Origin: JAOZMY01 sp964577975 | GTDB taxonomy: Bacteria; Desulfobacterota; S145-22 | Assembly (NCBI GenBank): GCA_964577975.1 | Contig: CAZOBB010000199.1 | Span: 1 to 64,000 of the forward strand | Length of the DNA stretch: 64,000 nt | Reading direction: 5' to 3' | Shown: piece after piece, positions 1 through 7,552 of the stretch | Layout: the number at the start of each line of letters is the position of its first letter | How positions within the stretch are numbered: the stretch's first letter is position 1 | The notes under the pieces: model-generated | Told to the model about the DNA's origin: nothing | Databases searched by the model: none | The model's input: only the letters and a program-made list of their open reading frames with translations | Position numbers and translations under genes: made by a program

Positions 1-45
1 TTTCTCCGGGCGCTCGACGCGGTGCTCGGCGATAGGACGCGATGA
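1..45 (+). CDS. 3' end of an unidentified gene cut by the window edge
   Basis: The frame starting at base 1 is open for 14 codons and ends in TGA at 43-45. The residues (FLRALDAVLGDRTR) are compatible with a C-terminal helix, but the fragment is too short to assign. It would lie 31 bases upstream of the next gene on the same strand. A second frame is also open here and runs into the gene at 77, so the choice of frame is uncertain. Confidence 0.3.
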   Translation, partial: FLRALDAVLGDRTR

Positions 46-76
46 ATCATCGCAACGAACAAGGAGGAAAGTAAGT

Positions 77-517
77 ATGTGTCAAAACTATGTTATTCCA
101 TGTGAGTGTGGAAAGGAAAAAGCCAATTTCATGAACCTTAACGACCTGCTTCCCCCGCCCATTCTTCGTCATCTCTACTGTCCTTCCTGCAGCGAGGGTG
201 TGGACTTCGACGCGGAGACCATGGTCAGGGACAACGGGTGGGTGCTGGAGTTCGACATGCAGGCGGCGCGCGTCTTCCTGATGAGCGAGGGAGTCCCCGA
301 AGAGGTCATCACACCCGCCTATATCTTCGACAAGGGCTATTTCTCATGGAACGGCTTTACCCCGACGGACATCGAGGACAAGATGAAAGAGCGAGAAGAC
401 ATCATGAAGCTGGCCAAGGTGGACCGCCGGAGATTCATCGAGGAGTTGAAGGCCTGGGGGATCAGCCGGGTGGAGCGCCTCAAGGCGGAAGGGTGGCGGA
501 AGACGGCGAATCTCTGA
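77..517 (+). CDS. Conserved-looking zinc-ribbon protein of unknown function
   Basis: 146 residues. I do not recognise the family. Two cysteine pairs are visible: C9/C11 (CEC) near the N-terminus and C35/C38 (CPSC) about 25 residues later, consistent with a small metal-binding ribbon. The rest is mixed alpha/beta with a charged, Lys/Arg/Glu-rich C-terminal helix and no signal peptide or membrane segment, so it should be cytoplasmic. The ATG follows a strong AAGGAGG with good spacing, which fixes the start although the frame is open upstream. It lies 46 bases upstream of the LsrF-type aldolase on the same strand and may be co-transcribed, so a role next to that enzyme is possible but unproven. 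Confidence 0.75.
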   Translation: MCQNYVIPCECGKEKANFMNLNDLLPPPILRHLYCPSCSEGVDFDAETMVRDNGWVLEFDMQAARVFLMSEGVPEEVITPAYIFDKGYFSWNGFTPTDIEDKMKEREDIMKLAKVDRRRFIEELKAWGISRVERLKAEGWRKTANL

Positions 518-534
518 AAAGCAGTAGCAATATA

Positions 535-548
535 TCGATTCGAATCGA
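535..548. promoter_or_regulatory. 14-bp perfect palindrome just upstream of the lsrF ribosome-binding site
   Basis: TCGATTCGAATCGA reads the same on both strands. It sits in the 46-base gap between the zinc-ribbon gene and lsrF and abuts the AAAGGAGG ribosome-binding site. It could be an operator, or an RNA hairpin that modulates translation of lsrF. The role is inferred from position only. Confidence 0.4.
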
Positions 549-563
549 AAGGAGGTTGATACC

Positions 564-1451
564 ATGCCTGACGCGGAAGGGCTCAAGGAAGCCAAACAGT
601 TTTACACGGATGTCCCGCAGAAGACGGAGGGATTCTTTTTGAAGGGATCCAACGCCTACGACTGGGGGATGAAAAACCGCCTGGCGAGAATCTTCAACCC
701 GGAAACGGGCCGGACCGTCATGCTGGCCTTCGACCATGGCTATTTCCAGGGCCCCACTACGGGGCTCGAGCGGATCGACATCAGCATTATGCCGCTGGTG
801 CCCTACGCGGATACCTTGATGTTGACCCGCGGCATCTTGAGAACGATCATCCCTCCCAGTGTGACCAAGCCGATCGTGGTCCGGGCCTCGGGAGGATCGA
901 GCATCCTCAAGGAGCTTTCCAACGAGGAGATCGCCGTGGACATCGAAGACGCCATCCGGCTCAATGTCTGCGCCATGGCGGTTCAGGTCTTCATCGGCGG
1001 GGAGTTCGAGAAACAGTCCATCATCAACATGACCCGGATGGTGGACCTGGGGACCCGCTACGGGATTCCGACGCTGGCCGTCACGGCCGTGGGAAAGCAG
1101 ATGGCCCGGGACGCGAGATACTTCCGCCTGGCGACGCGCATCTGCGCCGAACTGGGGGCCCATTACATCAAGACCTACTACGTGGAGGATGGCTTTGAGA
1201 CCGTCACGGCGGCGTGCCCCGTGCCCATCGTCATCGCGGGCGGGAAGAAGATTCCAGAACTCGATGCCCTGAAGATGGCCTACAACGCCGTCCAGCAGGG
1301 CGCCAGCGGGGTGGACATGGGCCGAAACATCTTCCAGTCGGAGGCACCCGTTGCCATGATCCAGGCCGTCCGGGCGGTCGTTCACGAAAACGAGACGCCG
1401 GAGAAGGCCTATGAGCTGTATCAGACCCTGAAAAACGAGATGGGAAAATAG
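564..1451 (+). CDS. lsrF: LsrF-type class I aldolase/thiolase (DhnA/DeoC superfamily)
   Basis: 295 residues, the usual length for 3-hydroxy-5-phosphonooxypentane-2,4-dione thiolase LsrF, which in enteric bacteria ends AI-2 autoinducer breakdown. The sequence is a TIM barrel of the DhnA/LacD class I aldolase type: AFDHGYFQGP near residue 54, a Schiff-base lysine candidate in HYIKTYY near residue 196, and a phosphate-binding IVIAGGKK followed by GASGVDMGRNIFQ. The start has a near-perfect AGGAGG eight bases upstream. None of the other lsr genes (lsrACDB, lsrK, lsrG) is in the window, so AI-2 degradation is not established. Related proteins in bacteria and archaea act as general fructose-bisphosphate or ketose aldolases, which is a fair alternative. 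The gene is visibly GC-richer than most of the window. Confidence 0.85.
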   Translation: MPDAEGLKEAKQFYTDVPQKTEGFFLKGSNAYDWGMKNRLARIFNPETGRTVMLAFDHGYFQGPTTGLERIDISIMPLVPYADTLMLTRGILRTIIPPSVTKPIVVRASGGSSILKELSNEEIAVDIEDAIRLNVCAMAVQVFIGGEFEKQSIINMTRMVDLGTRYGIPTLAVTAVGKQMARDARYFRLATRICAELGAHYIKTYYVEDGFETVTAACPVPIVIAGGKKIPELDALKMAYNAVQQGASGVDMGRNIFQSEAPVAMIQAVRAVVHENETPEKAYELYQTLKNEMGK

Positions 1452-1470
1452 AAGAACGCGGCGGAAATGA

Positions 1471-1497
1471 AAAAGGGGAGGCATCGCCTCCCCTTTT
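1471..1497. terminator. Bidirectional rho-independent terminator
   Basis: A perfect 12-bp stem (AAAAGGGGAGGC / GCCTCCCCTTTT) with a 3-base loop lies between the convergent ends of lsrF (1451) and the zinc-ribbon/winged-helix gene (1515). The A tract on one side and T tract on the other make it suitable for stopping transcription from both directions. Confidence 0.9.
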
Positions 1498-1514
1498 TTC
1501 GTGAACCTTTTTGT

Positions 1515-1883
1515 TTAGTTCATGCTGGTCCAGTAGATGGTTTCTCCTTCCTTCTGGCCTTTCAACAGGTCCATGTGGTGAAGGGTGGTAAAGATTCGCT
1601 CCGCTTCGTCTTCCGACACACCCAGGGCGTTGGCGGCCTGTTCCTTCGTCACCCTTCCCCGGTTACGGATCAGGTCCAAGAGCTTTTTTTGTTCGTCGGT
1701 CAGATCCGCTAAGATATCCTGCCCCTTTCGCTCCGCTTCTTTCTTCGCGGCGTAGCTGGCCCACGGATCGCAGGTTCTCGGTGGGTTCATCAGGTCGAAA
1801 TAGCAGTCTTCACAAACCTTCATACCCCTGAATTCAAAAATATCTTCTTCCTTGACTTCCGCGCCGCACTTTTCGCACTTCAT
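1515..1883 (-). CDS. Zinc-ribbon and winged-helix putative transcription regulator
   Basis: 122 residues. The N-terminus has CxxC at 3/6 and CxxC at 24/27, a typical four-cysteine zinc ribbon. Residues about 60-118 (LTDEQKKLLDLIRNRGRV..., ending in GETIYWTSM) look like a compact winged helix with a recognition helix around KEQAANALGVSEDEAERIF. The family is common but uncharacterised. A DNA-binding or adaptor role is likely from the fold; the target is unknown. The start has AGGAGG a few bases upstream. The gene converges on lsrF with a shared terminator and is divergent from trmH. An inverted repeat ATCACaaGTGAT overlaps its likely promoter, so autoregulation is possible. Confidence 0.8.
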   Translation of the reverse strand: MKCEKCGAEVKEEDIFEFRGMKVCEDCYFDLMNPPRTCDPWASYAAKKEAERKGQDILADLTDEQKKLLDLIRNRGRVTKEQAANALGVSEDEAERIFTTLHHMDLLKGQKEGETIYWTSMN

Positions 1884-1929
1884 GATTCATCCCTCCTTTC
1901 CAACAAGGTTTTTTCGTCTTTTTCGCCCG

Positions 1930-1956
1930 ATTATCACAAGTGATTTCTCAAGTCAA
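1930..1956 (-). promoter_or_regulatory. Candidate sigma-70 promoter with an inverted repeat, for the 1515-1883 gene
   Basis: On the - strand TTGACT (1956-1951) is followed 15 bases later by GATAAT (1935-1930), each one mismatch from consensus; the spacing is short. The inverted repeat ATCAC-AA-GTGAT (1933-1944) overlaps the -10 box, as an operator would. About 45 bases of leader then precede the ATG at 1883. Confidence 0.4.
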
Positions 1957-2067
1957 TAATAGGAACGAACCGATTTTCCGGTGGCTTCCGGATGCGAGGT
2001 AAGAGAGGGAAAACGGCCGAATCTTTCACCTGTTGCCACCTGTTACGGGTCGTGATATTTGTTGCCC

Positions 2068-2718
2068 ATGAGCAGGGGAGAGTCCGCGTTTGGTTCCTCT
2101 ACCGACGTGTCTTCCGACGAAGGTCTCGTCACGGAGGCGCGCTACCGGAGGATTGTCCGTTTCCTGACCACCCGGCAGGAGACCCTGCGGCTCTTTCTGG
2201 ACGACGTGAAGAACGCCCACAACATCAGCGCGGTGATCCGGACCTGTGACGCCACGGGAATCTTCTATCTTCATTATTATCTAACGGAAGCCGCCCTCTC
2301 CATCAACCGGGGCATCTCCCTGGGGAGCGAGCGGTGGATCCAGTTAAAACGCGAGCGGGACAGGATGGGTTTCCTGAATCGAATGCGGGAGGCGGGGTAT
2401 CAGTGTATCGCCACCTCTCTCGATCCCCCGACGATAGACTACAGGGAGGTCGATTATACCCTTCCCACGCTTCTCATTTTCGGGAACGAGAAGGACGGCA
2501 TCAGCGAAGAGGTCATGGCACAGGTGACCCAGCGAATCAAGATTCCCATGATGGGTATGGCGAAGAGTCTCAACATTTCGGTAGCCTGTGCCGTTATTCT
2601 TTACGAAGTCTTGCGGCAGCGAGAGGCCAAGGGGATGTATGAGGAACCGAGCCTCCCTTCGGAGATTTTCGAGACCTTTCTCAGGAAATGGACCATCGAG
2701 GACAGGTTGAAAAAATGA
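2068..2718 (+). CDS. trmH: tRNA 2'-O-methyltransferase of the SpoU/TrmH family
   Basis: About 216 residues, close to the usual TrmH length. The SPOUT motifs are all present: motif 1 with an Asn-to-RTCDATG stretch carrying the catalytic Arg, motif 2 LLIFGNEKDGIS, and motif 3 IPMMGMAKSLNISVACAV, which forms the trefoil-knot SAM site. TrmH methylates the ribose of G18 in tRNA in the cytoplasm. The start is uncertain: a TTG at 2059 and the ATG at 2068 are in frame but neither has a clear ribosome-binding site, and family alignment suggests the conserved part begins near TEARYRRIV about 20 residues in. It is followed at 17 bases by the antiporter gene, probably in the same transcript. Confidence 0.85.
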   Translation: MSRGESAFGSSTDVSSDEGLVTEARYRRIVRFLTTRQETLRLFLDDVKNAHNISAVIRTCDATGIFYLHYYLTEAALSINRGISLGSERWIQLKRERDRMGFLNRMREAGYQCIATSLDPPTIDYREVDYTLPTLLIFGNEKDGISEEVMAQVTQRIKIPMMGMAKSLNISVACAVILYEVLRQREAKGMYEEPSLPSEIFETFLRKWTIEDRLKK

Positions 2719-2734
2719 AAACGTAGGAGAATCC

Positions 2735-4399
2735 TTGAACTTTCTCACGGTAGGTCCCATCGACGAGATCTTTGCCATCAGCCTCCTGACCATTGCGGGG
2801 TTCGTGGGGGGAAAGCTGACCCGTTACCTGAAACTCCCCGCGATCACGGGAAACATCCTCGCGGGGATCCTCATCGGGCCCTACGGGCTCCACCTCCTCT
2901 CACACCAGGCCATCACCATCGAGCTGAAACCCATCGCCTCGTTCGCCCTGGCCTTTGTCTCCTTCTCCATCGCCACGCATATCGACCTGGCGGAGATACG
3001 GGAAACCGGGGGGCGTGCCTTTATCACGGGTATCTCCGACGTCCTGGTAAGCTCCGCGACGGTGACGCTGGTACTCTACTTCTTTACAAAGTCGTTGACC
3101 CTGTCCCTCCTGCTCGGGGTGATCTCCGGGGCAACCGCCCCCGCGACGACCCTGGCCGTCGTGAAAGAAACCCGGGCGAAAGGTCCCCTGACGCAGCTAC
3201 TCCTGCCTCACGTGGCCATCAATAATCTGGCGTGCGTGGCCCTGTTTGGATTCGTCTTTGCGGGGGTCAAAGGGCTTCAGACGGGCGAGACATCCCTTGT
3301 GGACGCCCTGTTCCACATCGCCATCTATTCTTCCATGCTTTCCGTCGCCATCGGCCTGGCCACGGGATTCGTCCTGAAGGCCCTCTTCGCCCGCCTGAGT
3401 CGCGAGTCGCCCATCCTCCCCATGATGCTGGTCAGCCTCCTCTTCGTTTCAGGCCTTTCGACCTTTTTCCACGTCTCTCCCCTCCTCTCGGCCATGACCT
3501 TGGGGTTTCTCATTCACAATTACCTTGAGCAGAAGGAGGCGGTGGACAGGGCCTTTGAAACCCTGGAACCGATTATCTACACGGCCTTTTTTACCCTCGC
3601 GGGGGCCCACCTTAAGCTGAGCTTGCTCCCCTCCGTGGGGGTGATTGGGGTCTTGTATATCCTATCCCGTTTCGCGGGGAAGTGGCTCGGGACGTTTATC
3701 AGCGGCCTGTTGTGTCGGGCCCCCGCCGTGTTTCGAAACCTTGCCGGGCTGGCCCTTCTCCCACAGGCGGGGATCGCCCTCGGCTTGATCATCCTGATCC
3801 AGGAAGAACCTTGCTGCGCGACGTATTCCCCCACGATCACGGCGATTATCGTCGCCGCCGTCGCCATCCACGAGATGGTGGGTCCCGTTTTGGCGGAGAT
3901 TACTCTGAGGATGGCCGACGAGGCCGGGAAGGACCTTCATCCCGTCATGGGATTTCTCCTCCCGGAGGGTGTGCGCTTAAACTTCCACGCGAAGGACAAA
4001 TGGGAGGCCATCGAGGAACTGGTCGCGCATCTCGCGAAGGTTTACGGACTTTCCGATGAGCAGCGCGAGGCCCTCTTGAATTCGGTGGTAGAGAGAGAAA
4101 AATCCATGACGACCGGCATTGGTCATGGGCTGGCCATCCCCCACGGGGTCCTTGAGGGCAGCGGCCCCATCATGGGGGTCATGGGAATCTCGAAGGAGGG
4201 GATCGATTTCGACGCGATCGACGGGAACAAGGCCCACATCATCCTCCTGACGGCGGTCCATGGGGACCAGCTTGCCTCCCACCTGCAAGTTCTGATGAAA
4301 ATTTCCCGCACCTTTAGCCAAAAGGGCCTAAGCGGACGCCTCCTCCAGGCCACGTCCGCCGAGAACGTCTACAAAATCCTTTACCGAGTAGAAGAATAG
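2735..4399 (+). CDS. CPA2-family cation/proton antiporter with a C-terminal PTS EIIA-like domain
   Basis: 554 residues. Residues 1-390 form about 12 hydrophobic segments of a Na+(K+)/H+ exchanger: GGKLTRYLKLPAITGNILAG near the start matches the CPA2 family. The C-terminal 150 residues are a PTS EIIA type-2 domain, with the usual phospho-histidine context GIGHGLAIPHG near residue 470 and a distal HIILLTAVHGDQLASHLQVL. EIIA fused to an antiporter suggests that ion exchange is gated by phosphorylation or a ligand; that is inference. Translation starts at a TTG preceded by TAGGAG. The stop lies only five bases from the convergent stop of the flagellar operon, with no terminator between. Confidence 0.85.
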   Translation: MNFLTVGPIDEIFAISLLTIAGFVGGKLTRYLKLPAITGNILAGILIGPYGLHLLSHQAITIELKPIASFALAFVSFSIATHIDLAEIRETGGRAFITGISDVLVSSATVTLVLYFFTKSLTLSLLLGVISGATAPATTLAVVKETRAKGPLTQLLLPHVAINNLACVALFGFVFAGVKGLQTGETSLVDALFHIAIYSSMLSVAIGLATGFVLKALFARLSRESPILPMMLVSLLFVSGLSTFFHVSPLLSAMTLGFLIHNYLEQKEAVDRAFETLEPIIYTAFFTLAGAHLKLSLLPSVGVIGVLYILSRFAGKWLGTFISGLLCRAPAVFRNLAGLALLPQAGIALGLIILIQEEPCCATYSPTITAIIVAAVAIHEMVGPVLAEITLRMADEAGKDLHPVMGFLLPEGVRLNFHAKDKWEAIEELVAHLAKVYGLSDEQREALLNSVVEREKSMTTGIGHGLAIPHGVLEGSGPIMGVMGISKEGIDFDAIDGNKAHIILLTAVHGDQLASHLQVLMKISRTFSQKGLSGRLLQATSAENVYKILYRVEE

Positions 4400-4404
4400 C
4401 AACG

Positions 4405-4992
4405 TCACTTGGTATCCTTGAGTTTCGTCAGCTCTTCGCTGATCTTGACGGCGCGGTCGGCATCCACGTATCCCCAAATCTTTCCTGCCTTTCTCCCGTT
4501 CATGCGATAGAGGATTTCCGCCGCCGTTTTTACATCAAGTTTGCTCAAAAGAGGGCCCGCCTGTTCTGGGGGGGTCGATTCAAAGACATGCGCCAACTGC
4601 ACGAGACGTTTTTCTTCTTTTTCATCCCTCTCTTTGAGAAGCTTACTCACCTTGATCTGAAGGGCCTTGAGCTGCTGTAATTTGGCTTCAATCTCCTTCT
4701 TCAGCGCGCGAAGGTTGGCCTCTTCTTGTCTCAGACGCTCCTCCCTCAGCTTCAACTCCTCCAACTTCACGTCGATCGACTTCTCTTGCGGGTTTTCCCC
4801 CTTTTTCCCGGGAGGAGAGGAAGGCGTCTTTTGCGGAGGATTCGACTTCTTCTCCTTTGCTTGAGCTGAAACGGGAACCATGAAAAAGTTAGGACCCCAA
4901 AAACTCCTGAAAAGATGCAAAACGGTTCCCACCCGCATTCCCGTACTCACGAGCAAGAGAATCACTAAGAGAATCAACCCTTTTCGAATCAT
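4405..4992 (-). CDS. MotE-like flagellar protein (MgtE N-terminal domain)
   Basis: 195 residues. One N-terminal membrane segment (about 5-22) is followed by a Pro/Lys-rich linker, a long coiled coil (about 78-130, rich in Glu, Lys, Leu and Gln) and a C-terminal MgtE_N-like domain (AHVFESTPPEQAGPLLSKLD, then ILYRMNGRKAGKIWGYVD). This layout is that of MotE, a periplasmic chaperone for the stator protein MotB in several lineages, typically encoded after fliJ. It is the last gene of the flgB operon, two bases after fliJ. It is not a magnesium transporter, since the channel part is absent. Confidence 0.75.
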   Translation of the reverse strand: MIRKGLILLVILLLVSTGMRVGTVLHLFRSFWGPNFFMVPVSAQAKEKKSNPPQKTPSSPPGKKGENPQEKSIDVKLEELKLREERLRQEEANLRALKKEIEAKLQQLKALQIKVSKLLKERDEKEEKRLVQLAHVFESTPPEQAGPLLSKLDVKTAAEILYRMNGRKAGKIWGYVDADRAVKISEELTKLKDTK

Positions 4993-4994
4993 TC

Positions 4995-5453
4995 TTACGT
5001 CCCTCCCGTTCCCCCGCCTACCTTACGGACAAAACGGGCAATTCCCATCTCATCAATGAAGTTCTGATGGCGAACCGCCTCTTCCCTCAATGCAGTAACC
5101 AGTTCTCTCTCTTTCAATTTTTCCAAGATCTTCCTTCTTTTTGAGGCCTCAACGACTTCCAGGCGTTTCTCTTCTTTCCTTTTTCTCAACTCCTTAAGAA
5201 GCTTTTTCTGAGCCAAAATCTGCGACGCTAAATCGTTAAGATACGTTTCATACATAGAGATCTCAGCAGATTTCAATCCTTTCAACTGACGCTCATAAAA
5301 CATCTTTTGGCCCTGGGTTTTCTGAAAACGCAAATAATTGAGCTTCCTTTCCGCTTCCTCCACCGCCTCGCTAAGATGTGCGAGCTCTCCTTGAAGCCTC
5401 TCCTCTTCAATCCTGCGCACATTCAGCACCGCTTGGAGTCGAAATGCAACCAC
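4995..5453 (-). CDS. fliJ: Flagellar export chaperone FliJ
   Basis: 152 residues, almost entirely charged coiled coil, as expected for FliJ, the central stalk that couples the FliI ATPase hexamer to the export gate protein FlhA. The opening FRLQAVLNVRRIEEE is typical of the family. Translation starts at GTG immediately after the fliI stop codon (TAA then GTG), implying translational coupling. The C-terminus has a short Gly/Thr-rich tail (VGGGTGGT). Position between fliI and the MotE-like gene supports the call. Confidence 0.85.
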   Translation of the reverse strand: MVAFRLQAVLNVRRIEEERLQGELAHLSEAVEEAERKLNYLRFQKTQGQKMFYERQLKGLKSAEISMYETYLNDLASQILAQKKLLKELRKRKEEKRLEVVEASKRRKILEKLKERELVTALREEAVRHQNFIDEMGIARFVRKVGGGTGGT

Positions 5454-6791
5454 TTAATCCTCCTCCCCTAGGATCCGCTGAAGCCGCGATATACTTTCTT
5501 CCAAATCTGCTCCTTGTTCCACAGGTTGTGTCAGGTAACTATTGATTTTATCAATCATCCTGATTGCATAATCGATTCGTGGATTGCTTCCCGAGACATA
5601 CGCCCCAATATTGATCAGATCTTCCGCCTTTCGATAGGTTGCCAATATTTCCACCGTTTTTCGCGCCAATGCGAGATGCGTTTTATCGACCACATCGGGC
5701 ATTACCCGGCTCACGCTTTGCAGCGGATCAATGGCAGGATAATGACCACGCTCGGCCAATTCCCTTGTCAGCATGATGTGGCCATCCAGGATTGAACGCA
5801 CGGCATCAGAAATCGGCTCGTTAAAATCATCCCCCTCCACCAAAACGGTATAGAAAGCCGTAATGCTTCCCGACGACTGGTTCATGCCTGAGCGTTCCAG
5901 AAGTTTTGGCATCATGGCAAAAACGGATGGAGTATAGCCCCGCGTGGTGGGAGGTTCCCCGATGGAAAGTCCTATCTCTCGCTGTGCCATGGCAAACCGG
6001 GTGACGGAATCCATCATCAATACGACGTCTTTGCCCTTGTCTCGAAAATACTCCGCAATAACCGTGGCCATATAGGCCGCTCGAATTCGCACAAGGGGAG
6101 GCATGTCAGAGGTTGCCACCACAACCACCGAGCGTTTCAACCCTTCTTCTCCCAAATCCCTCTCGATAAACTCCCTCACTTCTCGACCGCGCTCCCCGAT
6201 CAAACCAATCACGCTCACATCGGCGCTCGTATAGCGGGCAATCATTCCCATCAAGGTACTTTTTCCTACACCCGATCCCGAAAAAATCCCCATCCTTTGC
6301 CCTTTGCCAACCGTCAAAATCCCATTGATCGCACGGACACCTACATCCAGGGGCTGCGTTATGCGCCGTCTTTGTAAAGGATTAATGGGCTCTGCATAAA
6401 GGGGGTAGGAAGTATCCGGATAGATGGGACCTTTTTCATCCAAAGGATGACCGTAAGGGTCGACCACACGTCCAAGAAAGGCTTCCCCTACCCCCACCAT
6501 CGCCGTCTCTTGTTCCACCTGAATTTCACATCCTGGTTCGATTCCACGCAGTTCACCCAAAGGCATCATCAGCACCTTGTTCCCTCGAAATCCCACTACT
6601 TCAGCGCGAAAGAATCGATCCGCCCCTCGGGGAAAGATTCTACACACCCCCCCGATCGAGATTCCAGGCCCTTCACCTTCGATAACAAGGCCAATCACCT
6701 TCGTCACGCGCCCATTGATTGAGAAGGTGTTCAGATCTTCCAAGGCCCGCTGATAGGTTTGCCACGGAATCGACGCGCCGGCCACTCTCAT
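5454..6791 (-). CDS. fliI: Flagellum-specific ATPase FliI
   Basis: 445 residues, normal length. It is an F1-ATPase beta-like type III export ATPase with Walker A GIFSGSGVGKSTLM near residue 170, the family motif GLIGERGREVREF, a Walker B aspartate in VVLMMDSVTRFAMAQREIG, and the conserved PPTTRGYTPSVFA. It powers unloading and unfolding of flagellar substrates at the cytoplasmic export gate with FliH and FliJ. The ATG overlaps the fliH stop by four bases, and fliJ follows directly. Confidence 0.95.
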   Translation of the reverse strand: MRVAGASIPWQTYQRALEDLNTFSINGRVTKVIGLVIEGEGPGISIGGVCRIFPRGADRFFRAEVVGFRGNKVLMMPLGELRGIEPGCEIQVEQETAMVGVGEAFLGRVVDPYGHPLDEKGPIYPDTSYPLYAEPINPLQRRRITQPLDVGVRAINGILTVGKGQRMGIFSGSGVGKSTLMGMIARYTSADVSVIGLIGERGREVREFIERDLGEEGLKRSVVVVATSDMPPLVRIRAAYMATVIAEYFRDKGKDVVLMMDSVTRFAMAQREIGLSIGEPPTTRGYTPSVFAMMPKLLERSGMNQSSGSITAFYTVLVEGDDFNEPISDAVRSILDGHIMLTRELAERGHYPAIDPLQSVSRVMPDVVDKTHLALARKTVEILATYRKAEDLINIGAYVSGSNPRIDYAIRMIDKINSYLTQPVEQGADLEESISRLQRILGEED

Positions 6792-7552
6792 CCCTTTCTC
6801 TCGCGTTCTTTCTGGTTTTCTTCTAAGATCTTTTGAAACATAGCTTCGATCTTCTCAAATTGACGGCTCAACCTGGCATCCACACTTCCCATCTTATGGT
6901 CAACAATCACCCCCCCCACGTCGACATTCGAATCAGGTTCAATGACCGCCTCTTTCAATTCCTCATGTCTTTTGAAGAAAGATTTTAAGTTTTCATTGAT
7001 GAATTCGTAATCCATGGGATTTAATTTAATCTTCAAATCGTCTTTTTGAGGTACCTCCTCCACGGCCGCCCGGATCACAGAAGTCAACACTTCCCCATTC
7101 ACCACAGCTTCCGTTTTGATAACCTTCCGGGCAATATGAAGGACTAAAGAAATAATCTCCTTTTCTTGAGACCGTATGATCTCACGATGAAGTGACTTTA
7201 GGGCTCTATCCGCATCCGAAAGGGCACGGATGATACTCTCAACCTTTTTCAACCCATACTCATATCCTGCCTTTTCACCTTCCGCATACGCCTTTTCGTA
7301 AGCCTTTTCCGTTAATTCATCCGCCCTTTTCTTCGCCTCTTCCAAGATCTCTTTTGCTTCTTCCCGCACCCGCTCCAGCTCTTTTTTCCCCTCCGCCTCC
7401 TTTTCCTTTTCCGTTTCCTCCATTTTCGAGAACAAGGGAAGAAACTTCTGAACCTCTCGTGAGTTTCCTCCCTGAAGGGGGTGAGTTCTCTCCATCGCAA
7501 AGTCCGAAAAAGCCAGGGGACTGAAAACCGTCTTCTCCTCCGAACGGCTCAT
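6788..7552 (-). CDS. fliH: Flagellar assembly protein FliH
   Basis: 254 residues. FliH is the regulator and stator of the FliI ATPase and links it to the C-ring. The N-terminal half is a Glu/Lys-rich coiled coil (about 50-130), including a short stretch with small residues (EKAYAEGEKAGYEYG) recalling the Ala/Gly heptads of FliH. The C-terminal half (about 130-250) matches the FliH/V-ATPase E-subunit fold: SLVLHIARKVIKTEAVVN, KLNPMDYEFI, and the ending VDARLSRQFEKIEAMFQKI. It overlaps fliG and fliI by four bases on either side. Confidence 0.9.
   Translation of the reverse strand: MSRSEEKTVFSPLAFSDFAMERTHPLQGGNSREVQKFLPLFSKMEETEKEKEAEGKKELERVREEAKEILEEAKKRADELTEKAYEKAYAEGEKAGYEYGLKKVESIIRALSDADRALKSLHREIIRSQEKEIISLVLHIARKVIKTEAVVNGEVLTSVIRAAVEEVPQKDDLKIKLNPMDYEFINENLKSFFKRHEELKEAVIEPDSNVDVGGVIVDHKMGSVDARLSRQFEKIEAMFQKILEENQKERERKG

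Noticed and set aside
480..1484. 334-codon open frame opposite lsrF
   Set aside because: Antisense to an intact aldolase; the product is rich in His, Arg and Asp without motif, typical of a shadow frame.
4500..4992. Reading the last flagellar gene as a magnesium transporter because of MgtE-like sequence
   Set aside because: Only the N-terminal intracellular domain type is present, with one membrane helix and a coiled coil; the MgtE channel domain is absent and the flagellar context fits MotE.
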